Shown in pieces: positions 13,346 through 28,072 of a DNA stretch of 64,000 bases. The notes beneath the pieces are model-generated. The model saw nothing but the letters and a program-made list of their open reading frames with translations, did not search any database and was not told where the DNA came from. The stretch's first letter is position 1; the number at the start of each line of letters is the position of its first letter. Both the position numbers and the translations under genes were made by a program. The stretch comes from Ophiodon elongatus (lineage: Eukaryota > Chordata > Actinopteri > Perciformes > Hexagrammidae): positions 2,042,001 to 2,106,000 of the forward strand of contig JACSYO010000912.1 in NCBI GenBank assembly GCA_016806645.1, read 5' to 3'.

Positions 13346-15754
13346 TAGGAAGACCAGGTTCCCTCATGCATGCAAACCAATATACGTGTCTGCTCAAGCT
13401 TGACAGGGTTATGTGTGAGTTTTAAGATTGTTATTCTGCAGAAGTGGAGTTTGAGGATTACATTTTTTTAATTTATTTTTTTATTACAGTTTTAAAACTT
13501 ATCACTATTAGAATCCATTTCAACAAACATGAATCAAAGCTGACTACAGCCTCGTATGTATTACTGTGGCCTCTCACGCTGACAAGGGGTGAGTGGTATT
13601 GGATTGCGTGTCATTGTAACTGCCTCATGATGTATGGCTTCAGCCAGAGTAGGATATAACAGTTTTTTTTATATAACCTACTGTTACATAATTGCAACAA
13701 ATACACCTAACGTCATGCAGTGAATGCGAAAGACCACGAAACATTAAGCTACTAGTGATAACAGTAATAGGAGATAGTGAAGATTTGGAAAGATGCCATG
13801 TTCCTGATCCTTTATCCGGCTCAAATTAAATATATGGTTTGATTTTTAGTTGCTTTCAAAAGACTGTGAAAAGCATATAGATTTATGTGAGTAAGTCCAC
13901 TGTATGTAGTTCTGGTAATGCTAACCCCCTGCCGTGTCGAGGTAAATAAAGCCAACTAAATAAAACAACATGACAGGCTTAATGTGACCATTATGGAGAA
14001 AACAGTTAGTTCCAACCCAGATAATGGCCCATTTAACACTAAGAGCTCACTAATTAAAAGAGAAGAAAAAAAAATTATAATACAGTTACCTAAATAGGGT
14101 CAACTGGTTGGTTGTTTAGCTTCAGTGGTAACTCTTTGGCTGTTAGAAAATTATGAGAAAAGAAGTCTGATGTTGTTTTTCTGTAATAATGGGCCTTATT
14201 TTCACTTTTATGTGTTCCTCCTACAGAGAAAATAGGCCTGATCTCTCCCTTTGTGGCTGCTCCAACTGCTCACTTCCACCACCCACACAGCACATTTTCC
14301 CAGGCAACAATGTTCCTCCAAAGTTTACACACAATAAATAACGATATGCCCAAAGCAGTTAGCAGTGGCCCCGCTCTCCGTTTCCTGGCTGGAGTTGAAA
14401 TGAAATGGTAATTTTGACTTGAGGAGGATTTCAAAGGGATGGCCTCTACTTTTCATCTGGGTGCATACCACGAGCTCGCCGACACATTCACGCTGGGATT
14501 TGAGAAAAAGAAAAAAAAAGCGGAAAAAAGCAGAATTTTAAGTTTTTCTGTGAACTTCCTTCTTTCTTTTTTCTGCCATCTCCCCACAGAAAAAGAGATG
14601 TAACATTGCTGAGATCTCTCCCCCAGATGGACAGCGTTTATATAAACAACCATGCCCGGTTCAGGGAGCATTTGATTGATGTGTCATTGTCTAAAGATTG
14701 TTTCCAGGCATTTGAATAGATAATTCGGCGTATTTGATGTAGACATGTTTCTTCAAAGGTCAGTTGTGGGGGAAGAGCAGGGGTGTCCTCTATCTCTCAT
14801 GCTATTTTTGCACCGAAGGCTCCAACTAGCCTGACGGCTTTTCACAGGGGAGATTGACTGACACTTGAATCGTCCTTCTGCTCAAGATTACAAGGTGGTT
14901 TCTAAAACCCCATCTGAGATCTGCTCACTATGTCTGTTATGCAAAATACCTTTGTCTGTCAAACAAAAGACCGCAACACGGCGTGGATGTGTCCTGTGCC
15001 TATTTTCTGTTTTCTAGGTCTGCCTACAGTTTTGCAGTGAGATTGGAGCAAGACCAAAGATGCAGCGGAGGGTTTGGCCAAGAACTCCATTATCTCAGCA
15101 ACAAAGAATGAGAAAGGAATTAAAACACCCAAAACAAGGTCTGTCACACACCAGCCGCACTGGCTCCTATCTTCCCATGTATATAACATCGTACACCGCA
15201 CAGAATCCACTCTGAAAATCAAAACAGCCTCCCACTTTGTACAGTATCTTATTTCTACATCACAGCGCTGACCCAGCAGCCACAGCGATATCAAGGGTAC
15301 ACTTTCCCTGAGTCAGCCGATCACATTCCATCGTCAGTCAGCCATGAGGGAAACGACCAGGGTGACAAAAGCAGGGTGTGAAAAAAAAATGTCAAAAACA
15401 CAGTGAAGTCTTCATTATCTCCTAGCTCCGCGGCCCGTGATCGAGGCCAGGGTTAATTGCTGTTGATTAGACGTCAGTACGCATGGCTGAGTGAGCCCAC
15501 AGATCTCACTGAGGGGACCACAGAGGGAGAAGAGGAAAGGATGGGGTCGCTCACAGACAATGATGTGAAATCAGTGTCAAGTGTTCCTCCTCGGTGGGTT
15601 TAGCCAGTTGGGAAGCTGATAAGGAATGTAGATGAGGCAACATGTTATCTGCCTCTGTGTGAGATTATTGTTTGCTCGTCATTTATTTGCGTAAATTAGG
15701 AGTTGTTCTCAAAATTGAGGTTGGAAACGTATCATGCCACGAAGAAAAGAAGGT

Positions 15755-16290
15755 AGATTGAAATATCTCAGCAACTATTTCATGGATTGCCATGAAAATT
15801 TGCACAGATCTCCAAGGTCTCCAGAAAATGAAAGCTAATGAGTTTGTGATCTGCTGACTTTTCCTCAAGCCAGGTCAAAGTTTACACCTAAATTGTGAAA
15901 TATTTTAACATCTACTCAACATTCAGCACGGGCGTTCATGGTTCCCAGAGGATGACTTGCAATAACTGCCACAGTGATTATGGTGATTTATTCACTAAAT
16001 GTTATGTGCAAATTTAATTCCCCTCAAGATGATAAGACAAACATAACATTTTGGTTTATGATTGAATACGTGCCTAACTAATGTCACCACTCCCATCAGC
16101 TGCAGCTGCACTTTGTGTTTAGTGCTAATTAGCAAATGTCAATGTCAATGTCAACACACAAAACTAAAATGATGAATATGCTAAACATTATAACTGCTTA
16201 ACACAAGGATGTTAGCATTGTCTTTGTGAGCATGTTCGCATGCTAATGTTAGCATTTTGTCCTAAGTCCACTGATGCATTGATGTTCAGA
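15755..16290 (+). repeat. teleost dispersed repeat (ATATCTCAGCAACTATTTCA family), copy 1
   Basis: The phrases TCATGGATTGCCATGAAAAT, TTTGTGTTTAGTGCTAATTA and CATGCTAATGTTAGCATTTT match a repeat I recall as abundant in percomorphs. A second, shorter copy lies at 13150-13345 (shared ATGRTGARYATGSTAAACAT block). No coding capacity. Confidence 0.6.
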
Positions 16291-17956
16291 AATTCACACT
16301 TCCCTCTCCTGTGAACACTCTTTAGGACTGTTGCTGGTATGTCGCCAAAGTGATGTCTGTCTCCGTTTGTGTGTTATAGATAAACAAGTCCCTTGGTCAA
16401 CCCCTTGTTGCATTTGTCTTTAATGCATGATTTGTATCGGTCTGTTGCTTTTGTAGCCATAATAATAACGACAATAGCGGTGCTTCAGAATGATAGGCAG
16501 ACAAGGGAGGGCAGGACGTTGTAACCTTCACACCCTTCGCAGAGTGAGAGCTCGCTTTGTTTAAATTTCCCAGATCAAAGGGTGCATCGCAAATTCTTGC
16601 AGCTTCCGCGTCATTTGATGTTTCGGGAAGGCAAATTATTGTGGTGATTACAGTAGCTGTACACAACCGGTGGAGCAGGCCAAACAAGGGCCCTTGTTGT
16701 GACTCTCAATTAGTGGTGTGACATCTCAGCACCCACCGTCTGAAAGGCATCCCGCAATAAGAGAGGCTGTTTGGGCTGATAAAGTGATTTGGCTTGGTGG
16801 GCTCTTTCATCTGCACCGCAGTGGGGTATTTGAGGCTTCTGGGTATTCTCTCTGCATATCCTCACACATTCCCTTTATTGTGACAATAGTGCCACTGTGT
16901 TGAGCGATTCAAAGAGGCTATAGGCCTACTCCACTGTGAACAACTTTCCGTCGATTGTCATATAGACGTGTCACCATGACTTGGGTGCTTCTATAGATAA
17001 AATGAACAAGGATATAATAAAAAATGCAGGCCTGTATGGGTGGCGCTTTCATTTCAAATAAAATCATATACATTATTTTATTCGTTTTTATTTTTCCTCA
17101 GCAGCAGTACTCTGAACAGTTCTTAGATACCACACCGTTAGCAGTATTCTCGTGTTGTCTGAATATTCAAACACCCAGCCATCACTGTAGTTGACAACGC
17201 CGGCGTTGTTTTCTTGTTTGTGTGTTATTGAATGCCACAGGGAGTTGAAAGGATAACTTTGCCTGTGGGAAGGACGGAGCACCAGAGGATCAGGTTCAGC
17301 TCTATTTCTGATAACACTTTGCATTCTGCAGGCACCAGTGACAGCTCTGATGCCTCGCGTTTGATTGTGTCTTTCATATCTTCCTCATGCCTTCAGTATA
17401 AGCAGCAAGGCCGGTATGGTGGTAAAGCGAAGGCTAGCGGGCTACCACAGCAGAGAGAGATTGAGATGGGATGCGTTTCTGTCAAGGTGATGAACAGAGG
17501 CACTGGAAGGATGTTGGTTTTCAGACACTCCAGGTTGTCTCTTATATGTAAAAGAGAGGCCCTGGTGGTAAAACTATGTCATGTACAATTGGCATCATGA
17601 CAGGAATCTTTCACTGTGGAGTTATGTGTAAGAGAAGAGCTGGCTCAACATGAGGGTTGTTGTAAACCATCAACCTTTTCAGAAGCAAGCATTACTTGAA
17701 GGATACGTTTAGTGACTGTCTATATTTTTCTTATTGTCAATAAATCCCAAGAAAGACAAAAAACAAAACAATCAATGGATCTTACCAACAAGTTTTGTAT
17801 CCCAAACCTGATATATCTTATTCCCAACCGAGTCACCATAATACAAGTCTACAACTCTAAGTTTCTGAACCAGAAATACGTTTTATATCAACATTTCAAG
17901 ATACGTCTATTTCAACGTTGTAGAGTTTAACCGCTCATGCTGCATTCCCAATTACT

Positions 17957-18116
17957 TTTAGGTTTATGCCACAAAACCTGGTTAGGTTTTGTAAAATATT
18001 ATTGTTTGTTTTAAAATAAGTACTTCACTTTCGGTTTCACATGGAACACAAACAGCAGCCACATGGGTGAAAGGTCTCGAGTTTGTTTAACCCAACCATC
18101 CATCCAAACCTCCTCT
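17957..18116 (+). repeat. dispersed repeat, GGTTAGGTT family, copy 2
   Basis: Carries the same order of blocks as 4363-4566: CTGGTTAGGTTTTG, AAAATAAGTAC, CACATGGAACACAAACAG, then GTTTGTTTAACCCA and a CCATCC run. The middle is diverged and partly deleted. Confidence 0.6.
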
Positions 18117-20403
18117 CTCTACAGATGATTAGAAACTATTTTGTTATATGTCAAAAACAAACATAATCCAGGAGAAAACAGATTCCCTCGATTGGTCCAG
18201 TTTTGTTGAGTTGGAATGCAATATTTAGGATACCAAGCTGTGTATTCCTCTGTGCCATGGAGCTCCATTGTTTTCCAAAAACTATTAAAACATACAAATG
18301 AGCCACATTGTTGCACTGCCTGACATGTTCCTTCAATAATAAGAACATGCCCACTGTAGTTAATTTTTTAGTCTCATATACACCGTTTTGGTGCCTTAAA
18401 TACTCACTAGAGCACCTAATCCGCCGCTGAAAATATTACCCATCATCCTCCTGTTTTATTTGATTTTAAAACTACAGTGTCCTGCAGCTAAGGAATGTAT
18501 CTGTCTTTTTTATACAAAATTAAATATTGGTGCCCAGTTTCTAAAGATTTAAGTTTTATTGAGAGGCCGACTTTCACGTTAATGTTGGGGTTATCATCAC
18601 TGTCGTTTATTGACAGTAAGAAAATAAAGAATATTGTGCATGTAAATGCTGTGATTGTGAGCTCAGCAAGTTGAAGCTCAAAGACAGGGTTAAGTTCATC
18701 AACGCAATTTTGTGGGTTCTCTGAGCTCAGCACCAGAGTGCACATCTCACACTCTGAAAGCAAGTTTCTAAACCTGCAATGTCCCTTTCCTATAGCTTTA
18801 TTCCACTCTGTGCAGGGCATTGTGTTGACCTGGAAACCGCTATTCACTGCTGTGAGAAAGAGGCCCCTGAAACGCTCCCTCTCACTAAGAGAAACATATA
18901 ACAGTATTAGATCTAGTTTAATTACACAGGGGCTTGCGGATGGGCCCCTCTTTTCTTTCGGCGGTGAAAATGCTTAGCGTTTGTTGTCGGTTCAAGGCTC
19001 TCTAAAGGATGTGCTGGCATGTGTAGGGTTCTGGCAGAGAGGAAACTTGCGGTGGGGGGGGTGGTGAACTGTTATTGTTTGAAAAGCGTGTAAGCGGCCT
19101 TCACAACACCGCATCCACGGAAATGAAGCAAAGACGGCGAGAGAGAGAGAGAGGGAGAGAAAGAGGCAGAGAGAGAGCAAGAAAGAGAAAAAAACTCTTG
19201 CGCAGCTTTGACTGACGACTTAACAGGCGAAACCGAATTTGTCTTTTGCTGGGAGATGTCAGATGCCTTGCCAGTGAGAGAGAGAGATGGAAAGAGGGAG
19301 AGAGAGAGAGAGAGAAAAAGCACACCACAGAATATCTCCTGCGTCTTTTTTGCCCTCTCTTTTCTTCTCCGGTTTAAGACGGCTCGGTGAATGCAACAAC
19401 ATCAAAGGCCTAGCACTCAGAATGTACATTGTTGTTCCAGTAACCACATGAAACAGAAAGGGAGCGTTGGAGAAAGGCTGGGAGAGATGGAGCAAGTTTT
19501 TTTTTTCTTTCTTTCCTCGTACATAAATAGGGAGCTATGGAGGGAATCGGTTTAGAAACGGTAGAAGATTAACTCTTTTATCTCTTCATTTCAAACGTCC
19601 TCCATATCCACATCCTCCACATGCTAACAACTGTTAGGATCTTCATGCCTGACCAACACCACTCCAAAGCAGAGGTGTCTCCTGTATTAGGACACATATA
19701 ACTCCTCCACAAACAGAGCTGATGAGAGTAGAAATAGAGCCGAAGAGGAGGTTTATGTAGCCTCAGTCCTGACTCATTGTCATTAAGAAAGCCCTCTGTA
19801 ATCGGAGCTAAACTTAGAAAGCGACGAGCTCTTACTCTGCCACCGACATTCCACATCTGTACAAAAGAGGAGCATAACGAAACAGTCCCAAACGTGTGCC
19901 TCAACGTAACAGGCTTTATTCCTGCCTGGCCTTATCTTTACACAGAGACCACCCAGGAGCAACAAGTCAGTTCTCACCTTTTAGAGTGTGTGCGTGCGCG
20001 AGGTTTGTACTTTATAAGCGCAAGTGTACGCCTGCGTCTGTATACAGTCCTGTGTTTGTGTGTGCGTCTGTGAATGAATGTGTTTTCTGTGTGTGCTTCT
20101 ACCTCCCACCATCTGGGCCCTGTTTGGAGAGATTTTCTGTAAAAATCACAGTCACGCCGTGGCAGGATTACCACTGTGAAAAGCAGCACCTGGAAGAAAC
20201 TCAGTGCTCCTGCTCCTTTCCCTCAGATGCTCAAAGAAGTTTCTGGCTTCCCAGCTTGAGGCGCAGGATTTGTTTTTGACCTACATGGGCGTCCTAGGCC
20301 TCATGTTCCCTTAAAAAAAAGCAAAAAAGCAAAGAACACATCTCAAATTCACACTAGGCTACATCCAGCAAGGTTACAGTATCACCACATTACAGTAGAT
20401 AAA

Positions 20404-20406
<3 letters not shown>

Positions 20407-20492
<86 letters not shown>

Positions 20493-20513
20493 ATGTGTGC
20501 GTGTGTGCGCATG
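20407..20513 (+). repeat. (GT)n microsatellite with degenerate end
   Basis: Pure GT to about 20482, then GTAT and GTGC variants. Confidence 0.95.
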
Positions 20514-21359
20514 TGGGGGTGCACCCCAGCATGTGTGTTTACACCATATATATCATATTTCCATGTTTTTTTTTAATGGCAGGCCAAGGCACTGAGGGCT
20601 GATTATCCACACTGAGATATAAGCCTGTGAATAAAAGAGTTCAATAATCCCAGATGGAAATTGAGTCGGAGCATCTCCACAGAAGATTTCCCATTAGAAA
20701 TAATCTTAGTCTAGGATTAGGCACAATTAAAACGGTTTTGATGTTCACACACATACACACGCGTAATGTATCTATAGCTATGGTATTTCTCCATAGAAAT
20801 TCCTTATGCAACATTAGCAACAATGTTGCAACTTATTTGTATGCAACTTCATCAGCTGCAAAGGCCAACTGGGCAAGCTCTCATAATCACTCCTGTAACT
20901 TTGAGTAGAACATCCAGTGTTAAATGCTTTTATGTCAGCAGCTCGACTGCCTCTCAAAATCAATTAAAATACAGTCAGATGCCACTAGGTGGCCCGAATC
21001 TCAGGCGATGCCCTTAATATTCTGATTTAAAATGCTTTTTGGGTCCTCAAGAGTATCTGACACTTGCATTTTAAACCCCTCTGCTCTTGGTTGCATCTCA
21101 AACTATTGACTTAAACTCTCAAAAGTGTTATCTGAGACACACTGGGAAAGAAAAATACATTTTAAACTCATACTGCTTCCTATCGGCAGATATCGCGTAC
21201 TAATTAGATACCAGTGTTTTATTGATAAGATGTATGTGTCACTTTGTGGAAGTGACTGGGATCATTCTTTTATGTGTAAGGCAACAGCAGGCTTGACTTA
21301 AACATTGTTTCCTATCTTTGTAAAACAAAATGTAACAATGTTCTGAATTGTTATGTATC

Positions 21360-21475
21360 AAAATAATGGTTTCCGATACCAGATCGGCCCATTGTCACCG
21401 ATACCCAATCCAGCTATGTGAGTTAATATCAGACCGATATCAGATATTAGTATCGGTACCATTGCATATAGTTAC
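21360..21475. repeat. TATCGG-rich dispersed repeat fragment
   Basis: Several copies of CCGATA/TATCGG (CCGATACCAGATCGG, CACCGATACCC, GACCGATATCAG, AGTATCGGTACC) within about 100 bp, as in a DNA-transposon-derived family common in fish. Confidence 0.35.
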
Positions 21476-22374
21476 AACAACTGGAGCCAGCAAACAAATC
21501 AATGTGTTGTCTTTGACAATGTATCAGTCAATTAATGTGTGTAAGTGTTTAAGTTATTAATTAGTATGCCATGATGTTGCTCATAGATGGAGTATTGGTG
21601 AATATTGGTCAGTATTGCGTGTAGCTCCCAGCTGGACCAGTTGGCTGTCTTTCTCTACAGTGAGAGTTGAATAGGGTGTCTAAATAGATGCCCTGTATTC
21701 AGAGCTGTTCACTGAGAGATTGTGTCTATATACAGAGTTCAAAATCACCACAATACAGTAATTCAAAAGCTTAGCTGGTCTCTCTGGTCTGGATCTCTTT
21801 CTTTCCTTCTGTTTCTATGCATGACTGTATATATTTTTTCAAAGAGTGTGTATTTCTTTGAGCTGTACCACGATTACACACACAGTCTCCATTCATGTGC
21901 CCCATCCCCCAGGCCCCCGGGCCCTCGACCCGACAACCCTGTGTCACTGTTACCATTTTGCCGTCCGCCCTCCCTCTTGAACCACGGACCCTCAGATTGG
22001 TGTCTGGCAGTGTCAGGGTCTAATGTTGGTGACATCATCCTTCACAATGAGTCCACTGCCACCTCCAGCTCTACTGTCCATTGTCCGCCTGACAGTGAGC
22101 GGCCTTGTTCTCGCGGAGGATGGCGCTGGCGTGGCACGCTCCCTCTGTAAATGATGAAAGAGAGCGAGAGGGTTGCACTGAAAGCGCGGGCCTTGTTTGG
22201 CCGACCGCGCTGGACGCTGAGCTGATTGGAAGGCGCATTTCTCCCCTGACAGTAACTTCTGTGATCTGTGGAGATAAAAAAGAAGAAAGAATGTGTTTGA
22301 TGTCTAGATTTGAATAAATACCCTGATGTTAATCGTTTTACAGCGTTAATCACATTTGACGATAACATAGATCC

Positions 22375-22375
<1 letters not shown>

Positions 22376-22432
<57 letters not shown>
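22376..22432 (+). repeat. (GT)n microsatellite
   Basis: About 26 GT units ending in GCGCGC. Confidence 0.95.
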
Positions 22433-24497
22433 CTGCATGAACAAATCTATTCTGTGTGTGTAAATATGAGCCATGGTATACATGAGCATGACTGTTAGTA
22501 TGTGAGGATTTATTGTTCCAACTGTGAGTTTGGAAGAGCGTTCAGGGCTCTGAAAAAAAAAAAAGGTCATCTTCAATCTCCTCTGCAGGCTTTACATTTT
22601 TATGACACTCCCATGTTTGTTTTGTTTCATTAATGTGGGTCTCTTTTAGTTAACACAGGGGTGCATGATTAAATCTTCACATGTCGTGGCTTAACAACGT
22701 GCAATTAAAACCCGCCATACGGAGTAGAACCCAGAAATACTTTGATAAATCCACATTTAAGAGATGGAACAGGGGGAAGTTAGGAGTGTCTTTGCCATGA
22801 TTAGCTGGTGATTGAATTTTCTGTCTCAGTCATCTTAACCTGTTGTACATACTGTACATGTGGATGAACAGATGAGTGGAGATAGTTTGTGTTTCCCGGA
22901 ATTCCACAGGGATCCACATCTGGAATGGATTTTTTTTTTACTGCGTTATGAAAGCTCCAGGCTGCAGAGCTGAGAGCTAAAATGAACAGCAGCTCACATG
23001 TTGTGATTTTTACCCAAATTCTCCGAGTCAGGTAGCCTGGAGAGTCGCTCCATGGTGGTAAACTTGTAAGCATCTGGCTGCGATATTACTACGCTTCTAA
23101 ACAACTCTGATAAACCGAAGCGAAAAAATATTTTTAGCCTTGACTGAATGATTTTTTTTTTTTTTTTAAAGCAGATCTCTTGTCCATCTTTCACAATCTG
23201 TTCTATTAGATATTGATGTGTGATATATTTGATCTGATGTGTCTGTTTGATCATCTGTTATACCTTTACTTGCAGAGACAGTTCAGGGTCTTTTGTGATG
23301 GAAATTCAACATCCTATAGCTCGTGTCCTTTGAAGGATGGAAGAGGCTCAGACAGACCTAGACAGAGAATCTTCTCAGGAATTCACCGTAGGTGTCACAG
23401 AGACAAAGCTCGCCCCCCCTCCCTTGTCAAAAAAGAGAAGAATCTTGCTTGCTGCCACACCATATGGAGAATTGTCCCAATTTCTTTTTCCTTTATATCA
23501 AATGCAATGCGTTTCAAGTCAAACCTTTTGTAGCATATACCACATGCGATTTGGGCTCTTGTGTGGCGACGCAAACTTTGTGACTTTTTGATATCTCGGT
23601 GAGTGCTGTCTGACAAGTTTCTGTCACTCACACGTTTTACCTTTTTTCTCTCTCCACCAGCAAGCATATTTCCTACCCCATCGATTGATTAGCATACATC
23701 AAGCCCCTGTCGTCATGGCAAAACTTCATTTGAATCTTCAGTACTTTCCCCGTGTCTTTCAACCAGCAGCTGTCAGCCACATCAACACTAGACACGCTCC
23801 GCGCCAGACAAAGTTAAATTGAAGCACACTCTAACACTATATATAGATAAAATGTCACGTCTTTCAAGAGACAAGGCACCTTCGAAGTCGTCAATACAGA
23901 GCGCTTTATCACGGGCAAAATAACTTTGAAACTGGAGAAGAGAGTAAAGATGAAACGATTATTCTCTCTTCCCACTTTGTGCTTGAAAGAGGGAAAAGGC
24001 GAGATTATTCTAAAGTGGGTAGAAGCGTTTAAGGGGCTTGCTTTTTGATCTGCCTGTCCGTCAACGAAAACGAAGAGCACCTCCTGATGCTTCTGATCGT
24101 TAGGTGTCCTCAAAGTGTCTCAAAGTCTCTTTGTTATCGCTGAGTGCGTCGATTAAAGGGAGGAATATCATTTATTCATTTTGCCATTGAGCGAAAGAAA
24201 GAAAGGATTCAAGAGCTTAGCGTTCATTTTCGTCAAACTCTCGAGGTGCGGTGATGAAGTCAGCTTTCTTTTGAGAGTTGAGGTAAAAAGATGTGGAGTG
24301 AAAGTTTTTGCTCTGCAAATTTTGAAAGGCCCCATTGAGATGAAATAAATAGTGATCAAACTTTATTAAACTTTTCTTTTAACAGCACCCTGTAGGAAGA
24401 CAGTTCTGAGAAGCATTCTGTCGAACAAGGTTTTACTGACGGTCGTAGCTAATACATGAACATATGCACATCACCACACACATGCACACAATCTCTC

Positions 24498-24509
24498 TTT
24501 CTATTATAT

Positions 24510-24553
<44 letters not shown>

Positions 24554-24565
24554 ATATAATAGAAA
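24498..24565. repeat. 68-bp near-perfect inverted repeat built on (TA)n
   Basis: Arms TTTCTATTATATTATATATA... and the reverse complement ending ATAATATAATAGAAA pair over 34 bp with a single mismatch and no loop. The matching non-repeat ends (TTTCTATTATATT / AATATAATAGAAA) show this is more than a plain (TA)n run. Confidence 0.85.
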
Positions 24566-27500
24566 TACATACATTTATATACAGACATACATACATATAT
24601 ACATATATTGTACACACATGTACACACTCAGACTGAGAATATATAAAGCTTAGTGCATGTTTATTGGGATATGTCAAATTGGTTTAAAGCATGCCAGAAT
24701 CAACACACTCGGTGCCTGGTACCTTTTCTCACCGAGGACAATGCCACATTCGTTGTCGTTCCATTTTCCAAACACGGTATCGGATTCTTTAACATGCCTC
24801 TCAGTCTGGAAGTCCCTTCCATTCCTACTGTTTCAGTTTTTTTCTATTTTTTTTTCAAATACTCAGTCCTGTTGCGAGGTGTCTCTTAGAAGTTGAAAAG
24901 TTCTTTTTAAGCCCGAAGTTTTTGCCGTCTTCACTTTTCAACTGGCAAGATGAATATCAGTGGGACAAAGCACAGAAAGGAAAGGCTTTTGACAAGACTT
25001 CTGAAGGCCCAGGAGCTCGTCCTGTCTCTCCCTTTTGCAGTTTTCCCATAACTGGCTTTCTCGCGTGGCTGCTAAAAAGACACCGTATCAAATGCAAACT
25101 GAGAAGTCACAGTCTTTCAAGATACATCAGTGGGGCCCTTGTGGAGATGCTGCTCTGCTTAGGTTTTTCACAACTTTTGAAAAATGAGAAATTGGTGCAT
25201 TCTCTCTTGTGTTATCAGAGCTGCTGACAGTAAGTTCATGTTCTGTATGTGCAGAAAGACGATGCCATGAATACATGACCCAGAGCAGAGTTGAATTTTA
25301 AGGTGCAACTTGTCAGACTTTAACTTCCACGGTATGATGCGATCTGTATGTCATCTCTTTTATGAGACAATACATTGTCGTGATGAAATCACAGAAGTGG
25401 TGTTTACTTTTCTATATAAAGCAGGCCTCTCTCATTCATAAAAATCCGGAATGTGTGTAACGCTAGAAGAATGGGCAAAAACATTTACGTTATAAAACAA
25501 CATAAATGCCCAAATAGTTTGTTTTCTTTTCATACATGCATGAGTTTCTCTTTGTAGCTTGTGCTGTCTCGACAATCTGTGTTGGATATTTGAAGTCCAA
25601 ACAGTTCGTGTTTCGTGTTCACCAAGGCTGGGGGGCCTGTGGTTTAACACTTTCAAGAATCACTTTGTGCGGCGGCATCATGGGGCAGCCTCAAGAAAAC
25701 CTGAAATAGCTGAAACTAGACCTCTGTGCAAATAATCACCCTGGGCCTCTGTAAACCATCATGTTTATGCATTGTAAATTGTGAAAAGGAATGCTTTAAC
25801 ATTGTGTGGCATATGTATTTCAAGGCTTTGAACATTGGATGGTATCCGAATTTCACCCACACAACCACAGGCTTTTGCTCTCGCCTTTTGACTGAAATAT
25901 CATTCAGATTCCACTGGGACTAAAAAAAAAAGCAACCTTTTTTGAGGCTGCCTAAAGAATGTCTCTGAAACCATTCCCAAGCTGATTCTATGCATTTAGC
26001 TATCACTGCCGCAGGGTCAAAAACCTTCCACCAACTTCTTACTATTCTAAGTTTTTCTTTGGTGACTATGCATTTTTGAAATTACACAACAAGCTTTGAA
26101 AGGTTTGTCTGAGTCCTGACTTCAAAAATGTTCTAAATCCATCGAAGACATATTATAATCCTCCACTAAAACTGGACATGCAAGGTAACAACTGAGCTGC
26201 TTACATAAACTCACAGTAGAACATATTTAGATGTTGCATCAACCTCTCTTTCACCTTTGAAGGAGTTCGTAAGAAATGATTTTGGCAGGAGTGCAGTCGC
26301 CACACCGGTTATCTCTTTCCTTTCCTGTAATTTACCTCATTTGTAACACACCTTCTCCTTTGATCTGTGGTTTTGAAACCTTGACGGCATGACACACACA
26401 GACAAAGATGCACCCCCTCCTTGTATCCTCAACAGGTTATATCACCTTCAGTATGTTTCAGTCTGAACAGACACAAATGTCTTAAAGATTTGGTGGTTTT
26501 ACTTTTGGAGCTTCTCTCCTCAAGAGTAATTTATTTATTAGTGTCTGTTGAAATACACTTTTCGACATTTACCAAATGACTCCCAAATGCCCCATGTGTA
26601 AAGGATATTTGGTCAGATTTAAAATAAAAAATGTGCTGAAATTCAAATTGCTTTGTTGGAGGCCCAGAGTACCGTAGAGAGCGCACAAATCACAGGGACG
26701 AAGCATCGGTTAACAGCGTTGGCCCCTCAGATGGTTAACTGGAGGTATGGCTGTTGGAATTTACTGACGGTATCAGTCTGTACCAAAAGTTCATGCCCCC
26801 TGGAGAACAATAGGCAGGGAACGCTGCTTTTACGCAATAATTCTTGCTATTTGTAAGTCTATTACCAGTTCAGTTTTCCTAGCCAAAATGGGACATACAT
26901 TTAATATTGCTGCTGTAGAAATATGAGGTTTTTGTCATTACTCACCAAACTGAAAAAAAAACAGTAACTTGACTCCCTTTACAGCTACATTTTTCTCTTA
27001 TGGGAATACATGCAATATGTTCTGTTGCTTTGGCTCACAAAATGGGAGGAACCAACAAAAAGTGAGAAACAAGCCCATGTGCTGTCAATGCTATAAATAA
27101 ACACCACTTCTGGTCACACACTGGTCTTTCATTCCAGTGTGTTTATATTCAACATAAAAATTGTGTTATATAAACACACAATAAATCTCAGAGCCTAAAT
27201 GAATCTTCTGTGAACAAGGGACGGTCTGGACATGGCTCCCAGACAAAAACTGTCAACATGGCAGGTACAACAGGCGTGTCAAGATCTCAAAACTCTGCGG
27301 TCATGCCTCTCCTTTGGCTTTGATCTCACTTCCTCGGTGTATACACACACACTCGTGCACTCCCACATGTGCACATGTATGCAGTTACACACATCCAGGT
27401 GAAATCCCTTTCCCCTTTGTGAAGCATTAAGGTGATTTATACCGGGCAGAAAAGCAAGTAGAGTGACGTTTTGGAACTTTGGAGCTGAGAGGGGGCTTTG

Positions 27501-28072
27501 AGAGGAAATGTGATAAGTTATGTCATGTGGAATATCTTGGCAAGAATGTTGAGCTCTCACCTCATCTGTGGAGCCGCTGAACTCTGGGCAGAGTAGCTTG
27601 TGCATTCCTGTTCATTTGACAACATGCAGCAAGTATTTTTCAAACACTCCATATCACAGATTATCACACAGCTCACTGTGACGCAGAGCCAGCAACAGAA
27701 CCAAACTTTAGTTTGGGAACAACCTGTAGATTATACAACTTTTAAAAGTTAGATAACATGAGAGGATTTGTAGTTTATTTTTTGTTTACTTGTAAATAAC
27801 AACTCTCGTGTTTTTTTATTACAGGTTGCGGCTAATGTTTTGGAGGAAACATCATTAGAATAGAGCTCACATGCAGCAATAGGTGAGTACATGTTTGTGG
27901 CTTTAACGTTGGGTTTTGCTTGTGGTCACTTGAGTGTGATATAAGGCTGCCGTCAGACAGTTCATCTGCATTGTGATTACCTTGAAAAGCTTGTTTATGG
28001 CACGGTGTTGTACGGCCAGTGGCGTGTCCTGCTGTCAAGCCATTATCCTCAAACATCTTACAGAATAAAATG

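Noticed and set aside
23270..23395. Exon-like segment after tttacttgcag
   Set aside because: The downstream donor is weak, the open frame resembles no protein, and no partner exon was found.
27825..27882. 58-nt segment between a good acceptor (ttattacag) and donor (AG|gtgagt)
   Set aside because: All three frames contain stops and no partner exon is evident; kept only as a chance splice-site pair.
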